Positions 8,213 to 17,233 are shown, counted from the first letter of the stretch. The stretch: 64,000 nt of DNA from Arthrobacter_N sp051262515 (GCF_051262515.1 NZ_JBIMER010000007.1:62001-126000), one strand, 5' to 3'. Notes: generated from the letters alone by a model not told the origin. Made by a program: numbers and translations.

Positions 8213-9808
8213 CTAGCCCCATCCCAGCAGTTTCTTTCCGATGCTCTTCCCGACGTCCTTGAGTCCGTCCACCGCGGCGGCACCCGCGTCCCCGACGGCG
8301 TCGGCCGCATCGCCGAAGGCCTTGCTGGAGCCGCCCTGCCGCCAGTCGTTCATGAACTCGCCGACGCCCTTGCCGATCTTGCCGCCGACCCACTCGCCCG
8401 CGATGCCGCCGACGAATCCGCCGACCGCCGCCCCGACGCCCGGAATCGGGATGAGCGCCTGGCCCGCGGCCGCGCCGAGCGCCCGGCCCGCCACGCCGCC
8501 GGCGATCTTGCCGGCTGTTTCCGCGGTCCCCTCGACGGCCGTCGACTTCACGGCCTCGCTGCGGATGTCCGACGGATCGGCGTCGGGGTTGTTCCTCAGC
8601 GCCTCGTTGTAGTTGGAGGTGTAGGAGTCGTAGTACGTCATGCCCGTGTCGAGCACGCCCAGGCCGCGGCCGCCCCACTTGGCGATGGGGCTCTTGTTGA
8701 ACTTGTCGAGCGCGCCGTCCGCCTTCGCGATGCGTTCGATCGCCTTGTTGTGGCGTCCGCGCTCCCCGGCCCCGCCGATGTTCAGCGTGAACTGCGTCCG
8801 GCCGTGGCTGTTGCTCTTCCGGAAGAGCTGAAGACGATCGGAACCGAGATTGATCCGGTTGGATCCCCCGAGGGCGGAGAGCTTGCCGCGGAGTGCCGCG
8901 GGCATCATGAGCATGAGCCCGGGGTGGAGCACCGAATCGGCCCAGGTGTTCGCGCCGGTCGTGAACTTCAGGTACTTCGCGTCGGCCCAGCGGGCGAACT
9001 CGTCCGAGTGGCGCCCCACGAACTCGGGGGTGGAGAACGGACCGAGTTTTCCGTCCAACAGGAACTTCTTCAGGTTCGGGGCGCCGTCGAACGCGAACTG
9101 CGACAACTTGCGTTCCCTCATCGACCAGACCAGCTTGAGGCGGCCGCCCCGCGTCGACTGGATGGTGGTGGCGCGGTCGATACTGGTGTTGACCATGCCG
9201 TAGGTGTTCTTGAAGCCCTTGATGACCGCGACCACGGCCCGGCCCGACGACGGCGCCGCCGCCGCCGCGGGGGCCGACGCCTTGATCGCGGCCTCGCACG
9301 TGTCGACGAAGCCCTCGTAGTCCTGTTTCGCCGTCGCCAGCAGCCCGGCGAGGCGTTGGTGTTCCGGCACCGTCCGCGTGGTCGGCAGGTAGCTTCCCGT
9401 GTCCCGGGCCTCCGTCTGCTGCTCCGCCGAGTACACGCGGGCCGGAAGGGCGTTGAACGCGGCGACATCGGCGGACAGGGCGGCGTACCGGCCACCGAAG
9501 TCGTCGAGGCTCGCGGCGAACGCGTCCGTGGCTTTCCGGATGCCGTCGATGCCCGCGACGACCGCCTCGGCGAGCGGCAGGATCGCCGTGCTGAAGGCGT
9601 TGTCCACGGTCGACGAGTTCGGGTAGGTCGCCGCGGCGGGCAGTCTGTTCCAGTGCCCGATGGTATTCGAGTAGACGGTGTCGACCTTGTCGCCCTCCGC
9701 CTTGAGGCCGGCGCCCGCGCCGCGGATCTGGCCGGCGTCGGGCAGGTTCTCCGGAAGGTAGGCCGAGAACACGATGTCCGGGACATGGGTCCCTTCGCCC
9801 GCGCTCAT
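8213..9808 (-). CDS. Large WXG/LXG-like putative type VII secretion effector
   Basis: 531 aa, start ATG 9808 set by the ATGA overlap with the upstream gene. The first 220 residues are mostly helical and polar, as in LXG or long WXG-type proteins. The middle is basic and unrecognised. The C-terminal 120 residues contain a long Gly/Ala zipper (AGGVAGRALGAAAGQALIPIPGVGAAVGGFVGGIAGEWVGGKIGKG, about 440-485) of the kind found in membrane-inserting toxins and phage or T7SS cargo. No signal peptide is present. The preceding small helical protein fits an ESX partner. No catalytic domain was identified, so effector status is inference. Confidence 0.5.
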   Translation of the reverse strand: MSAGEGTHVPDIVFSAYLPENLPDAGQIRGAGAGLKAEGDKVDTVYSNTIGHWNRLPAAATYPNSSTVDNAFSTAILPLAEAVVAGIDGIRKATDAFAASLDDFGGRYAALSADVAAFNALPARVYSAEQQTEARDTGSYLPTTRTVPEHQRLAGLLATAKQDYEGFVDTCEAAIKASAPAAAAAPSSGRAVVAVIKGFKNTYGMVNTSIDRATTIQSTRGGRLKLVWSMRERKLSQFAFDGAPNLKKFLLDGKLGPFSTPEFVGRHSDEFARWADAKYLKFTTGANTWADSVLHPGLMLMMPAALRGKLSALGGSNRINLGSDRLQLFRKSNSHGRTQFTLNIGGAGERGRHNKAIERIAKADGALDKFNKSPIAKWGGRGLGVLDTGMTYYDSYTSNYNEALRNNPDADPSDIRSEAVKSTAVEGTAETAGKIAGGVAGRALGAAAGQALIPIPGVGAAVGGFVGGIAGEWVGGKIGKGVGEFMNDWRQGGSSKAFGDAADAVGDAGAAAVDGLKDVGKSIGKKLLGWG

Positions 9809-10167
9809 CCGCCGTAGTCCGGGGTGTCGTCGATGGTCCCGACCCGGTGCTGGATGCCCGCCTGCCGGACGAGGTTCGCCGCGGACTCCATTTCCCCGTC
9901 GGCCGCGACGAACTCGGAGATGATCGCGTCCGCGGCGGTGAGGATGTTGTCCCCGTGCTCCACGAAGGTGGCGGTCCACGGCTTCAGGAAGTCGTCGAAG
10001 ACCTGTTGCAGAGCCGCTTCGATCTTCGGCTCGCGGGAGGCGTCGGCGAGTTCCCCGCTGGACGCCTTGATCTTCGCCTCGTGGCCGTGGAGGTCGTCGA
10101 AGTTGCTCCGCGCGCCGGACACGGCAGCCCGCGCGTCGCCGACGTTGATCTCGTACTTACCAGGCAT
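9805..10167 (-). CDS. Small helical WXG100/DUF6507-like protein
   Basis: 120 aa. The text GKYEINVGDARAAVSGARSNFDDLHGHEAKIKASSGEL and the long second helix DDFLKPWTATFVEHGDNILTAADAIISEFVAADGEMESAANLV predict the two-helix hairpin of ESAT-6-like secreted partner proteins; a strict WxG motif is not present. It is the first gene of the operon and has a good ribosome site (GAGGGGG) before the ATG. A possible -10 (TAAAGT, minus strand 10193-10188) lies upstream. No EccC or other core secretion gene is present in the window. Confidence 0.55.
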   Translation of the reverse strand: MPGKYEINVGDARAAVSGARSNFDDLHGHEAKIKASSGELADASREPKIEAALQQVFDDFLKPWTATFVEHGDNILTAADAIISEFVAADGEMESAANLVRQAGIQHRVGTIDDTPDYGG

Positions 10168-10229
10168 GTTGACCCCCTCGACTCAACACTTTAGAGGGTC
10201 TGTGGGATTCGTCGATGGGGAGAACTCCC

Positions 10230-11093
10230 CTAGCTGGCGCGGCCCAGTTGGCGGATCTTCAGCCAGCGCGAGGCCAGGCGTCGGTAGGACGCGGCGGCGC
10301 CCAGCATGTCCCCCTCGGCCAGGGACTCGATGCCCATCCGGATGTCGTGCGGGGAATCGTCCGGCCACACCAGCTCGGCAAGGCGCCCGTAGTCGAGCTC
10401 CACGATCGAGTCCGCGTGGAACAGGCGGAGCCACTCGCTCAGCGCGGTCAGCTCGTCCAGCATGTCCAGCTCGGGGGCGTTGACCGCCAGCGACGCGGCG
10501 GCGAAGCGCGCGCGCTCCAGGACCTGGACGGCCGGAGCGGCGAGCCGGACGCTGTGGACGGCCCCGCCGTCGTCGTCCACCTCGCAGTGGTCGTCTTCGC
10601 GCAGCACCACGAACCAGGCGAAGGGGACGCCCCAGGTGGCGCTGCGCGTGTGCAGCGCGGCGACGGCGTCCGCGAAGCCGTCGTGCTCCAGGCGGCCGGC
10701 GTTGGCCTGCCGGGCGGCGTCGGGGACCAGGAGCTCCAGCAGCTGCGGGCGCATGCTCCCGTCCAGCTGCTCCGCGGCGAGCGTGGCGCGCACGGGAAGC
10801 TGGTCGGGGCAGAAGTACGCGGTGGTGGCCCCGTCCGCGCCCGGGTAGTGCAGGATGCGGAACCGCTCGCCCGTGTGGTGCGGGAACGGGTCGGAGACGT
10901 GCCGGGTGACCCGCCCGATCGACTCGGTGGCGGCCCGCTCCTCGAACACGGTGCGCGGCACGGAGCGCTGGGCGGCGATCAGCAGCTGATCGGCGTCGGA
11001 ATAGGCGCGCAGCGGCTCGTAGACGCGAAGGTACGACGTCGGCGGAACGTTACGCCGCGCCGTGCCGTTCGTGCCGCCCGCGTCCGGGGCCAC
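10230..11093 (-). CDS. Conserved-looking hypothetical protein downstream of xthA
   Basis: 287 aa from GTG 11093, 2 nt after the xthA stop; a longer in-frame extension only overprints xthA and was rejected. The protein contains no membrane segments and no motif I can name. The central part (YFCPDQLPVRATLAAEQLDGSMRPQLLELLVPD... FAWFVVLREDDHCEVDDDGG) and helical C-terminus (MGIESLAEGDMLGAAASYRRLASRWLKIRQLGRAS) look like a folded cytoplasmic protein. Tight coupling to xthA suggests co-expression but no functional claim is made. Confidence 0.7.
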   Translation of the reverse strand: MAPDAGGTNGTARRNVPPTSYLRVYEPLRAYSDADQLLIAAQRSVPRTVFEERAATESIGRVTRHVSDPFPHHTGERFRILHYPGADGATTAYFCPDQLPVRATLAAEQLDGSMRPQLLELLVPDAARQANAGRLEHDGFADAVAALHTRSATWGVPFAWFVVLREDDHCEVDDDGGAVHSVRLAAPAVQVLERARFAAASLAVNAPELDMLDELTALSEWLRLFHADSIVELDYGRLAELVWPDDSPHDIRMGIESLAEGDMLGAAASYRRLASRWLKIRQLGRAS

Positions 11094-11095
11094 GG

Positions 11096-11899
11096 CTAGC
11101 CGAGCTCCACGATGACGGGGGCGTGGTCCGAGGCGCCCTTGCCCTTGCGCTCCTCGCGGTCGATCGACGCCCCGGTCACCCGCGCGGCGAGGGCGGGGGA
11201 GCCCAGCACGAAGTCGATCCGCATTCCCTCCTTCTTGGGGAAGCGCAGCTGCGTGTAGTCCCAGTACGTGTAGACGCCGGGGCCGGGGGTGTGCGGCCGG
11301 ACGACGTCCACGAACCCGGCGTCGAGGAACGCGTTGAACGCCGCGCGCTCCGGCTCGCTCACGTGCGTCATGGCGTTGGCGCGGAAGAAGTCGATGTCCC
11401 AGACGTCGTCGTCGTGCGGGGCGATGTTCCAGTCGCCCATCAGCGCGACCTCGCGCGCGGGGTCCTCCGTGATCCACGCGGAGGCGTGCCGCTTCAGCGT
11501 GTCCAGCCACTGCAGCTTGTACGGCATGTGCTCGTCCTCAAGAGCGCGGCCGTTGGGGACGTAGAGGCTCCAGACGCGGACGCCGCCGCAGGTCGCGGCG
11601 ATGGCGCGGGCCTCTTGGACCGGGTCCTTGCCGCCCTTGCCGAACGGCGGCTGGTCCATGAACGTGCGCTCCACGTCCTCCAGGCCCACGCGGGAGGCGA
11701 TCGCGACGCCGTTCCACTGGCTCAGCCCGAAGTGCGCCACCTCGTAGTCGTTGTTCTCGAAGAGCTCCCAGGGGAAGTTCTCGTCCTTGCACTTGGTCTC
11801 CTGGATGGCCAGGACGTCGACGTCGGTACGCCGCAGCCAATCCTCGACGCGGTCGGCGCGGGCACGGAGGGAATTCACGTTCCAGGTAGCGATCTTCAC
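11096..11899 (-). CDS. xthA: Exodeoxyribonuclease III (AP endonuclease)
   Basis: 267 aa, the usual family length. It carries the EEP nuclease signatures: KIATWNVNSLRAR at the start, IQETKCKD with the metal-binding Glu, LMGDWNIAP with Asp-Asn, and the end SDHAPVIVEL with catalytic Asp-His. The enzyme nicks DNA at abasic sites and removes 3' blocks in base excision repair. The start codon is GTG 11899. Upstream on the minus strand TAGGTT ends 6 nt before the GTG, with GGAGG in between, so a very short or absent leader is likely. The next gene follows by 2 nt. Confidence 0.95.
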   Translation of the reverse strand: MKIATWNVNSLRARADRVEDWLRRTDVDVLAIQETKCKDENFPWELFENNDYEVAHFGLSQWNGVAIASRVGLEDVERTFMDQPPFGKGGKDPVQEARAIAATCGGVRVWSLYVPNGRALEDEHMPYKLQWLDTLKRHASAWITEDPAREVALMGDWNIAPHDDDVWDIDFFRANAMTHVSEPERAAFNAFLDAGFVDVVRPHTPGPGVYTYWDYTQLRFPKKEGMRIDFVLGSPALAARVTGASIDREERKGKGASDHAPVIVELG

Positions 11900-11905
11900 G
11901 CCTCC

Positions 11906-11911
11906 AACCTA
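11906..11911 (-). promoter_or_regulatory. -10 box for xthA (leaderless type)
   Basis: TAGGTT on the minus strand, six bases before the GTG start codon at 11899. The intervening bases GGAGGC could also act as a weak ribosome site. Confidence 0.45.
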
Positions 11912-12045
11912 TCAAGTGCGCGCCGGAGTCCGAGGTCCTGCGAAGGGGCGCCCGCGGGTCCCCGGAGCCGTGGCCCTCGACCGCGACTGCGAGTAGGTTG
12001 AAGGCGACGGCGTGGGGGCATCCGGACAACGAAGGAGAACGCGCG

Positions 12046-12966
12046 ATGAGCAAGGAGACGGGAAGGATCGCCTTCCTCGGGCTGGGGCACATGGGCGGAC
12101 CGATGGCCAAAAACCTGGTGGCGGCCGGCCACGACGTCCTGGGGTTCGACGTGGTGCCCGCCGCCTTGGACGCCGCGCGGGAGAACGGGGTGCCCACGGC
12201 GGAATCCGCGGCCGCGGCGGCCGACGGCGCGGCCGTGGTGCTCACCATGTTCCCCAGCGGAAGGCACCTGTTGGACGCCTACCGCGGAAACGGCGGACCC
12301 GGCCTGCTGGAAACGGCGCCGGCCGGCACCATGTTCCTGGACTGCTCGACGATCAACGTGGACGAGGCGCGGGAGGCCGCCGAGCTGGCCGTCGCCGCCG
12401 GACACCGGTCCGCGGACGCCCCCGTCTCCGGGGGAGTGGTGGGCGCCGAGGCCGGGACGCTGACGTTCATGGTCGGTGCGCTGGGGGAGGACTTCGCCGC
12501 CATCGAACCGCTGCTGGAGATCATGGGGCGGCGGATCGTGCACTGCGGCGGCCACGGCGCCGGGCAGGCGGCCAAGGTCTGCAACAACCTGATCCTGGGC
12601 ATCTCCATGATCGCGGCGTCGGAGGCGTTCGTGTTGGGGGAGCGGCTCGGGCTCACCCACCAGGCCCTGTACGACGTCGTATCCACCGCCTCCGGGCAGT
12701 GCTGGGCCGTGACGACCAACTGCCCCGTCCCGGGACCCGTGCCGACCAGCCCCGCGAACCGCGACTACCAGCCCGGATTCGCCGGGGCGCTGATGGCCAA
12801 GGACCTCCGACTGGCGCTGAACGCGCTGGAGGGCGCGGGCGTGGCCGCGGAACTCGGCCCGCTGGCCTCGCGCATCTACGACCGGTTCGCCGAGGAGGGC
12901 GGCGCGGGCCGCGACTTCTCCGGCATCATCACGGACATCCGCGACCGCTCCGGGGACGTCGGCTAG
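12046..12966 (+). CDS. mmsB: 3-hydroxyisobutyrate dehydrogenase family protein
   Basis: 306 aa from ATG 12046, preceded by AAGGAGA at a good distance. The N-terminal Rossmann motif IAFLGLGHMGGPMAKNL, the substrate loop DAPVSGGVVGAEAGTLTFMVG and the KVCNNLILG segment with the catalytic Lys identify the beta-hydroxyacid dehydrogenase family. The C-terminus has the KDLRLALNALEGAGV signature. In valine catabolism MmsB oxidises 3-hydroxyisobutyrate to methylmalonate semialdehyde with NAD+. The other valine genes are not adjacent, so related substrates are possible. It diverges from xthA. Confidence 0.85.
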   Translation: MSKETGRIAFLGLGHMGGPMAKNLVAAGHDVLGFDVVPAALDAARENGVPTAESAAAAADGAAVVLTMFPSGRHLLDAYRGNGGPGLLETAPAGTMFLDCSTINVDEAREAAELAVAAGHRSADAPVSGGVVGAEAGTLTFMVGALGEDFAAIEPLLEIMGRRIVHCGGHGAGQAAKVCNNLILGISMIAASEAFVLGERLGLTHQALYDVVSTASGQCWAVTTNCPVPGPVPTSPANRDYQPGFAGALMAKDLRLALNALEGAGVAAELGPLASRIYDRFAEEGGAGRDFSGIITDIRDRSGDVG

Positions 12967-12970
12967 CCGG

Positions 12971-13792
12971 TCATTTCCACCAGTTGTCCAGGATGCTGAC
13001 CGGGACGGTTCGCTTGTGGCGCGTCCGGAGGTACATGGCCTCGATCCGCTCGGCGGCCTCCGGCGCGATCTCGCGGCCCTCCAGATAGTCGTCGATGTCC
13101 TCGTAGGACAGACCCAGTTCGTCCTCGTCGGTGCGCCCCGGCCTGCCATCCAGGAGGTCGGCGGTGGGGACCTTGGCCCAGAGCCGCTCCGGCGCGCCGA
13201 GGTGGCGCAGCAGCTGGCGGTTCTGGCGCTTGTTCAGGCCGAAGAGCGGCAGGATGTCCGCACCGCCGTCGCCGTACTTGGTGAAGAACCCCGTGACCGA
13301 CTCGGCGCCGTGGTCCGTGCCGACGACCAGGAAGTTGCCCTCGCCGGCCAGCGCGTACTGGGCCACCATGCGCATGCGCGCCTTGATGTTGCCCTTGTTG
13401 AAGTCGGAGATGCGCTCGCCGGTGGCGGACTCGTACTCCGCCTCGAAACCGTCGACGCCCGGCCTGATGTTGTAGGTCTGCTCCGTCTTGGCGCCCACGA
13501 AGTCCATCGCCGCGCGGGCGTCGTCCTCGTCGTGCTGGACGCCGTAGGGAAGGCGGACGCCGACGAAGTCCGCCTCCACGCCCTCGGCGGCCAGCTCCTC
13601 GACGGCCATCTGGGCCATGCGGCCCGCGAGCGTGGAATCCAGCCCGCCGGATATGCCCAACACGAAGCCGCGGGTCCCGGTGGTCTTGAGGTAGTCCTTC
13701 AGGAACCCCACCCGGCGTGCCACCTCCTCCGCGGGGTCGACGGTGGGCTTCACGCCCATTTCTTCGATGATCCTCACCTGTAGATCGCGCAT
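12971..13792 (-). CDS. nadE: Ammonia-dependent NAD+ synthetase
   Basis: 273 aa. It aligns in memory with the E. coli enzyme: LQVRIIEEMGVKP, VARRVGFLKDYLKTT, then the PP-loop VLGISGGLDSTLAGRMAQ and the GTDHGAESVTGFFTKYGDGGADI segment. It amidates deamido-NAD with ammonia in the last step of NAD synthesis. ATG 13792 is preferred over the in-frame GTG at 13801 because a -10 box (TAGGGT) ends 7 nt before it, leaving the GTG inside or next to the promoter. The gene converges on mmsB with 4 nt between stops. Confidence 0.93.
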   Translation of the reverse strand: MRDLQVRIIEEMGVKPTVDPAEEVARRVGFLKDYLKTTGTRGFVLGISGGLDSTLAGRMAQMAVEELAAEGVEADFVGVRLPYGVQHDEDDARAAMDFVGAKTEQTYNIRPGVDGFEAEYESATGERISDFNKGNIKARMRMVAQYALAGEGNFLVVGTDHGAESVTGFFTKYGDGGADILPLFGLNKRQNRQLLRHLGAPERLWAKVPTADLLDGRPGRTDEDELGLSYEDIDDYLEGREIAPEAAERIEAMYLRTRHKRTVPVSILDNWWK

Positions 13793-13799
13793 GGAAACC

Positions 13800-13805
13800 A
13801 CCCTA
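13800..13805 (-). promoter_or_regulatory. -10 box for nadE (leaderless type)
   Basis: TAGGGT on the minus strand, 7 nt before ATG 13792. It overlaps the alternative GTG codon at 13801, which argues against use of that start. Confidence 0.45.
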
Positions 13806-13986
13806 GCGGGCCGTCGTTTCGTGCGCGTTGCCTAACAGCGGGCAAATTCGCGCCAATCCGGCGACGGGAACGCAACTTGCCCCGGGATTGCGTTCCCGGT
13901 TCGCGCAAGCCGTGCTTGGATATTGATTGTGGAGACAGTCCACGCGGCGGGCCGAAAGGTCCCGCCAACAACGGAGAGAGCTGGTC

Positions 13987-14940
13987 ATGGCAACCATCCG
14001 GCCCGAGCATCCCCGCCCGGAGCACTTTTTGGTACACCTGAGCGACACCCACCTGGTCGGCGGCGACGTGCCGCTGTTGGGGACCCTGGACAGCGAGGCC
14101 CGGCTGCGCGAGGTCTTCGCCGCCCTCGAGGCCAGCGGCGCGCGGCCGGAGGCGCTGATCTTCACCGGCGACCTCGCGGACAAGGGCGAGGCGAACGCGT
14201 ATGCCCGGCTCCGGGCCATCGTCGAACCCGCGGCGGAGCGTTTCGGAGCCCAGATCATCTGGGCGATGGGCAACCACGACGACCGGGCTAACCTGCGCGA
14301 GAACCTGCTCGACGAGGGCCGCAGTACAGAGCCGCTCGACCGCGTGTACCGGATCGGGGGACTGCGCGTCATCACGCTGGACACCACCGTCCCGGGATCC
14401 CACCACGGCGAACTCACCCCGCACCAGCTCGATTGGCTGCACGCCGAACTCCTCCAGCCGGCTCCGGAGGGGACACTGCTGGCCCTGCACCACCCGCCGG
14501 TGCCAAGCATCCAGCCGCTGGCCACCCTGGTGGAGCTGCGCGGCCAGGCGGCACTGGAGAACATCCTGCGCGGCACGGACGTGCGCGCCATCATCGGCGG
14601 GCACTTGCACTACTCGACGAACGCCATGTTCGCGGGGATCCCCGTATCGGTCGCCTCGGCCACCTGCTACACGCAGGACCTCGCGACCGCCGTCGACCCC
14701 GTGAACGGCGTCCGCGGCACGCGGGGACGCGACGCCGCGCAGTCCTACAACCTGATCCACGTCTATCCGGAGACGATCGTCCACTCCGTGGTCCCGCGCG
14801 CCGGGGGGGAGTCAGTGGGCACGGTGTACGACCCGGCCGAGGTCACCGAGTCGCTGGCCAACCACGGGCTCGACTACGAGAACTACGACGACGACGACGA
14901 CGCGGAGGCGCCGATCGCGCCGCGGCGCCAGATCGCCTAG
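13987..14940 (+). CDS. Calcineurin-like phosphodiesterase (CpdA-like)
   Basis: 317 aa from ATG 13987 after a GGAGAG ribosome site. All metallophosphoesterase metal ligands are visible: SDTHL, TGDLADKG, MGNHDD, LHHPP and GGHLHYS. This set matches class III 3',5'-cyclic nucleotide phosphodiesterases such as CpdA and Rv0805, which hydrolyse cAMP; Rv0805 family members also act on other phosphodiesters. The C-terminus carries an acidic run (NYDDDDDAEA). Its stop overlaps the convergent stop of the Stealth gene (14937-14940). Confidence 0.85.
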   Translation: MATIRPEHPRPEHFLVHLSDTHLVGGDVPLLGTLDSEARLREVFAALEASGARPEALIFTGDLADKGEANAYARLRAIVEPAAERFGAQIIWAMGNHDDRANLRENLLDEGRSTEPLDRVYRIGGLRVITLDTTVPGSHHGELTPHQLDWLHAELLQPAPEGTLLALHHPPVPSIQPLATLVELRGQAALENILRGTDVRAIIGGHLHYSTNAMFAGIPVSVASATCYTQDLATAVDPVNGVRGTRGRDAAQSYNLIHVYPETIVHSVVPRAGGESVGTVYDPAEVTESLANHGLDYENYDDDDDAEAPIAPRRQIA

Positions 14941-16568
14941 CCTTCCTCCGGCTTCTCCCATGGTCCCGGCACGGGGAAGTAGCGGCGCAGGAAAGAGGTC
15001 ACGACCTGCTGCCGCTCCTGGGCGGGGACCTCCGGGAAGCTGCCGTCGTTGAGGCAGAAGAAGTCCTGGTTGCGCTTGGCGAGCATCCGCGCCAGCGCAT
15101 CCAGCCCCGAGTACATGGTGGTGTCCACGTACTTCACCTTGGAGCCGACCTTTGTGACGGCGCGACCGGTGAGCAGTGCGTAGTAGTGGTAGAGCGAGTT
15201 GGTGACGGAGATGTTGTCCTTCGCGCGGAAGCGGCTGGCCGCCGTCTCGCGGAACTCCCGGGAGAACAGCTCCTCGAGCTCGATCATGACGCTGCGGCGC
15301 AATGGCGCGGCCGTGTGCTCGAGGTGGCGCGTGGTGATCCGGCCGAACCTGTCGTGCAGCAGGCGGCGGTTGACGCGGGCCGAGTTCTCGAAGCCGGAAC
15401 GGTCCAGGTGGTTGTCGCCCAGGCCGATGCGCGTGGGCGCCTCGATGAACTTGGTGATGCCGCCCGGGGAGAAGAACATCTCGGGGCCCACCGGACGGCC
15501 GAAGAACATGTCGTCGTTGGAATACAGGAAGTGCTCGGAGAGCCCCTCGATGTGCTGGAGCTGCGACTCGACGGCCTGCGAATTGAACGTGGGGAGGCTG
15601 GCCGGGTCCTTGAAGTGGTCCGCGGCGCGCACGATTGTCACATCCGGGTGCTCGGTGTCCAGCCACTCCGGAAGGTCCGAGTCGGTGCAGATGAAGATCC
15701 GCCGTATCCACGGGGCGAACATGTGGATGCTCCGCAGAGCATATTTCAACTCGTCGATCTGGCGGAAGCGCGCCTCGGCGTCGTCCCCCTCCCCGACCAC
15801 GACGTTCTCCATGAACGACGCGCGGTAGCGCTGGTATTCGGGGTTGTTGCCGTCCACCCAAGAGAAGACGATGTCGATGGGGAAGTCGATGTCCGCGGCG
15901 TGGTCGGCGAACATGTTCTCGATCGTCGGCCATTCGACGCCGAAGCGCCAGACGGTGCCGCGGATCGCCTCGGCCGCGGGAAGCGTGGCGCGGGTGAGGG
16001 AGTTCTCGATCGGCAGGTGGAGCGTTCCGTCGTCGTTCCAGCGCCAGAGCTCGATCTGTACGCCCGTGCCCTGCCCGTAGTGCAGCCCGCCCTCGGGCTC
16101 GACGCGCGGGCGGTAGAGGCGGAACATGCGCGCCTTGCCGCTGCTTCCGAGGCGCCCGTCGGCGACCAGGAGCGCCTTGTCCTTGCGGGTATCGACCGTC
16201 ATCGAATAGAACGGCTCGTTCTGGCAGGCGGCGACCAGGGCCTTGCGGAGCTGCTTGCGCTTCTCCCAATCGACGGCGATGACGGGCCGCGCGTCGTTTC
16301 CGCGGACCAGCAGGTAGGGGATGCCGGCGTGCTCGAGCACGCCGCGGACGAACAACAGGTCCGCGACCATGGCCGTGTGCGGGGTCATCGTCTTGTTCAG
16401 CAGCGCGTAGCGGCCCTTGACCCGCACGATGTCCTCACGGTCGAGGAACCGGGCCATCGCCTCGGGGGACGTGACTTCGCGGACCTCGCCCAACGGCGAC
16501 TCGGGCTCGGGCGCTCCGTGGTAGACCTCGCCGGGGGTCACATCGGCGGGGGTGAGAGCGTTGGCCAT
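14937..16568 (-). CDS. Stealth family sugar-phosphate transferase
   Basis: 543 aa. The four Stealth conserved regions are visible: CR1 FPIDIVFSWVDGNNPEYQ (about 210), CR2 DELKYALRSIHMFAPWIRRIFICTDSDLPEWL, CR3 around the HFLYSNDDMFFGR segment onward, and CR4 near QDFFCLNDG. These proteins are related to GlcNAc-1-phosphotransferase and transfer sugar phosphates when building capsule or exopolysaccharide; some actinobacteria and pathogens use them for cell-surface polymers. The first 200 residues are variable. It is translated directly after a MarR regulator gene (start 1 nt from the regulator stop), so regulation of surface sugar by that regulator is a reasonable guess. Confidence 0.88.
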   Translation of the reverse strand: MANALTPADVTPGEVYHGAPEPESPLGEVREVTSPEAMARFLDREDIVRVKGRYALLNKTMTPHTAMVADLLFVRGVLEHAGIPYLLVRGNDARPVIAVDWEKRKQLRKALVAACQNEPFYSMTVDTRKDKALLVADGRLGSSGKARMFRLYRPRVEPEGGLHYGQGTGVQIELWRWNDDGTLHLPIENSLTRATLPAAEAIRGTVWRFGVEWPTIENMFADHAADIDFPIDIVFSWVDGNNPEYQRYRASFMENVVVGEGDDAEARFRQIDELKYALRSIHMFAPWIRRIFICTDSDLPEWLDTEHPDVTIVRAADHFKDPASLPTFNSQAVESQLQHIEGLSEHFLYSNDDMFFGRPVGPEMFFSPGGITKFIEAPTRIGLGDNHLDRSGFENSARVNRRLLHDRFGRITTRHLEHTAAPLRRSVMIELEELFSREFRETAASRFRAKDNISVTNSLYHYYALLTGRAVTKVGSKVKYVDTTMYSGLDALARMLAKRNQDFFCLNDGSFPEVPAQERQQVVTSFLRRYFPVPGPWEKPEEG

Positions 16569-17018
16569 CTAGTTGGCCTGACCGGCGGGATCGTTCCAGC
16601 CGAGGTTGAGGGCCATCCGGCGGAGCGAGGAGACGGTGGTCGAGTAGTCCTCGGGGGACACGCCGGCGCTGGATTCTTCGCGCATCGAGTCGACCAGTTC
16701 CGTCAGACGGTCCAGGCTCGTGGCCCCGCGCTCCGTGAGCGTAAACGTGTGGCCGTCCTCGGCGACCCAGCCGGACTCCACGAGTTCGGCAAGGTGTTCG
16801 GAGGGGCTGGTGGGTTCGCCTTCGGCCACGGGCTCGCCGAAGAACGGCGACAGGGCCGACGTCAGTTCGCCGCCCGTCGCGGGCCCCTTCTCGAGCACGT
16901 TGAGCAGTTGCCATTGCCGGCGGGTGACGCCGTGTTCCTCAAGCGAAACCGCGAACTGCTCCGAAATGAGCGAGTCCACTAGTTTCAGCCAGTATCCAAG
17001 CGATCTCTGAGCATCCAT
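16569..17018 (-). CDS. MarR family transcriptional regulator
   Basis: 149 aa. A winged-helix domain is visible (VTRRQWQLLNVLEKGPATGGELTSAL ... LAELVESGWVAEDGHTFTLTERGATSLDRL). MarR proteins are dimeric repressors that often respond to phenolic or oxidative signals. It is transcribed first, with the Stealth gene immediately after it. A -10 box TAGGCT (minus strand 17030-17025) ends 6 nt before the ATG, indicating a leaderless transcript. No palindromic autoregulatory site was found by eye. Confidence 0.85.
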   Translation of the reverse strand: MDAQRSLGYWLKLVDSLISEQFAVSLEEHGVTRRQWQLLNVLEKGPATGGELTSALSPFFGEPVAEGEPTSPSEHLAELVESGWVAEDGHTFTLTERGATSLDRLTELVDSMREESSAGVSPEDYSTTVSSLRRMALNLGWNDPAGQAN

Positions 17019-17024
17019 GGCCCC

Positions 17025-17030
17025 AGCCTA
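17025..17030 (-). promoter_or_regulatory. -10 box for the MarR-Stealth operon (leaderless type)
   Basis: TAGGCT on the minus strand with exactly 6 nt to the ATG at 17018. Confidence 0.45.
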
Positions 17031-17233
17031 ACGCCGGGATACCCCGATGTCGCCCAAGCAGGCGCGGGGTTACCCTTAGCCCGTGGACGCCACGCCCGCA
17101 GTGTCCTAGATGACGGCGGCCGTTCGTTTCCCGCCGCACGGACTCGTCCCCCACAGGCGAGTTGCCGATCCCGGCCATCCACATTCGAAGGCGTGTTCCC
17201 CTGCGGGCCTTGCACCGTCGATACGTTGGGGAC

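Noticed and set aside
10230..11510. Extended start for the hypothetical protein reaching into xthA
   Set aside because: The extra residues are low-complexity Arg/Gly text overprinting xthA; GTG 11093 fits the 2-nt gap after xthA.
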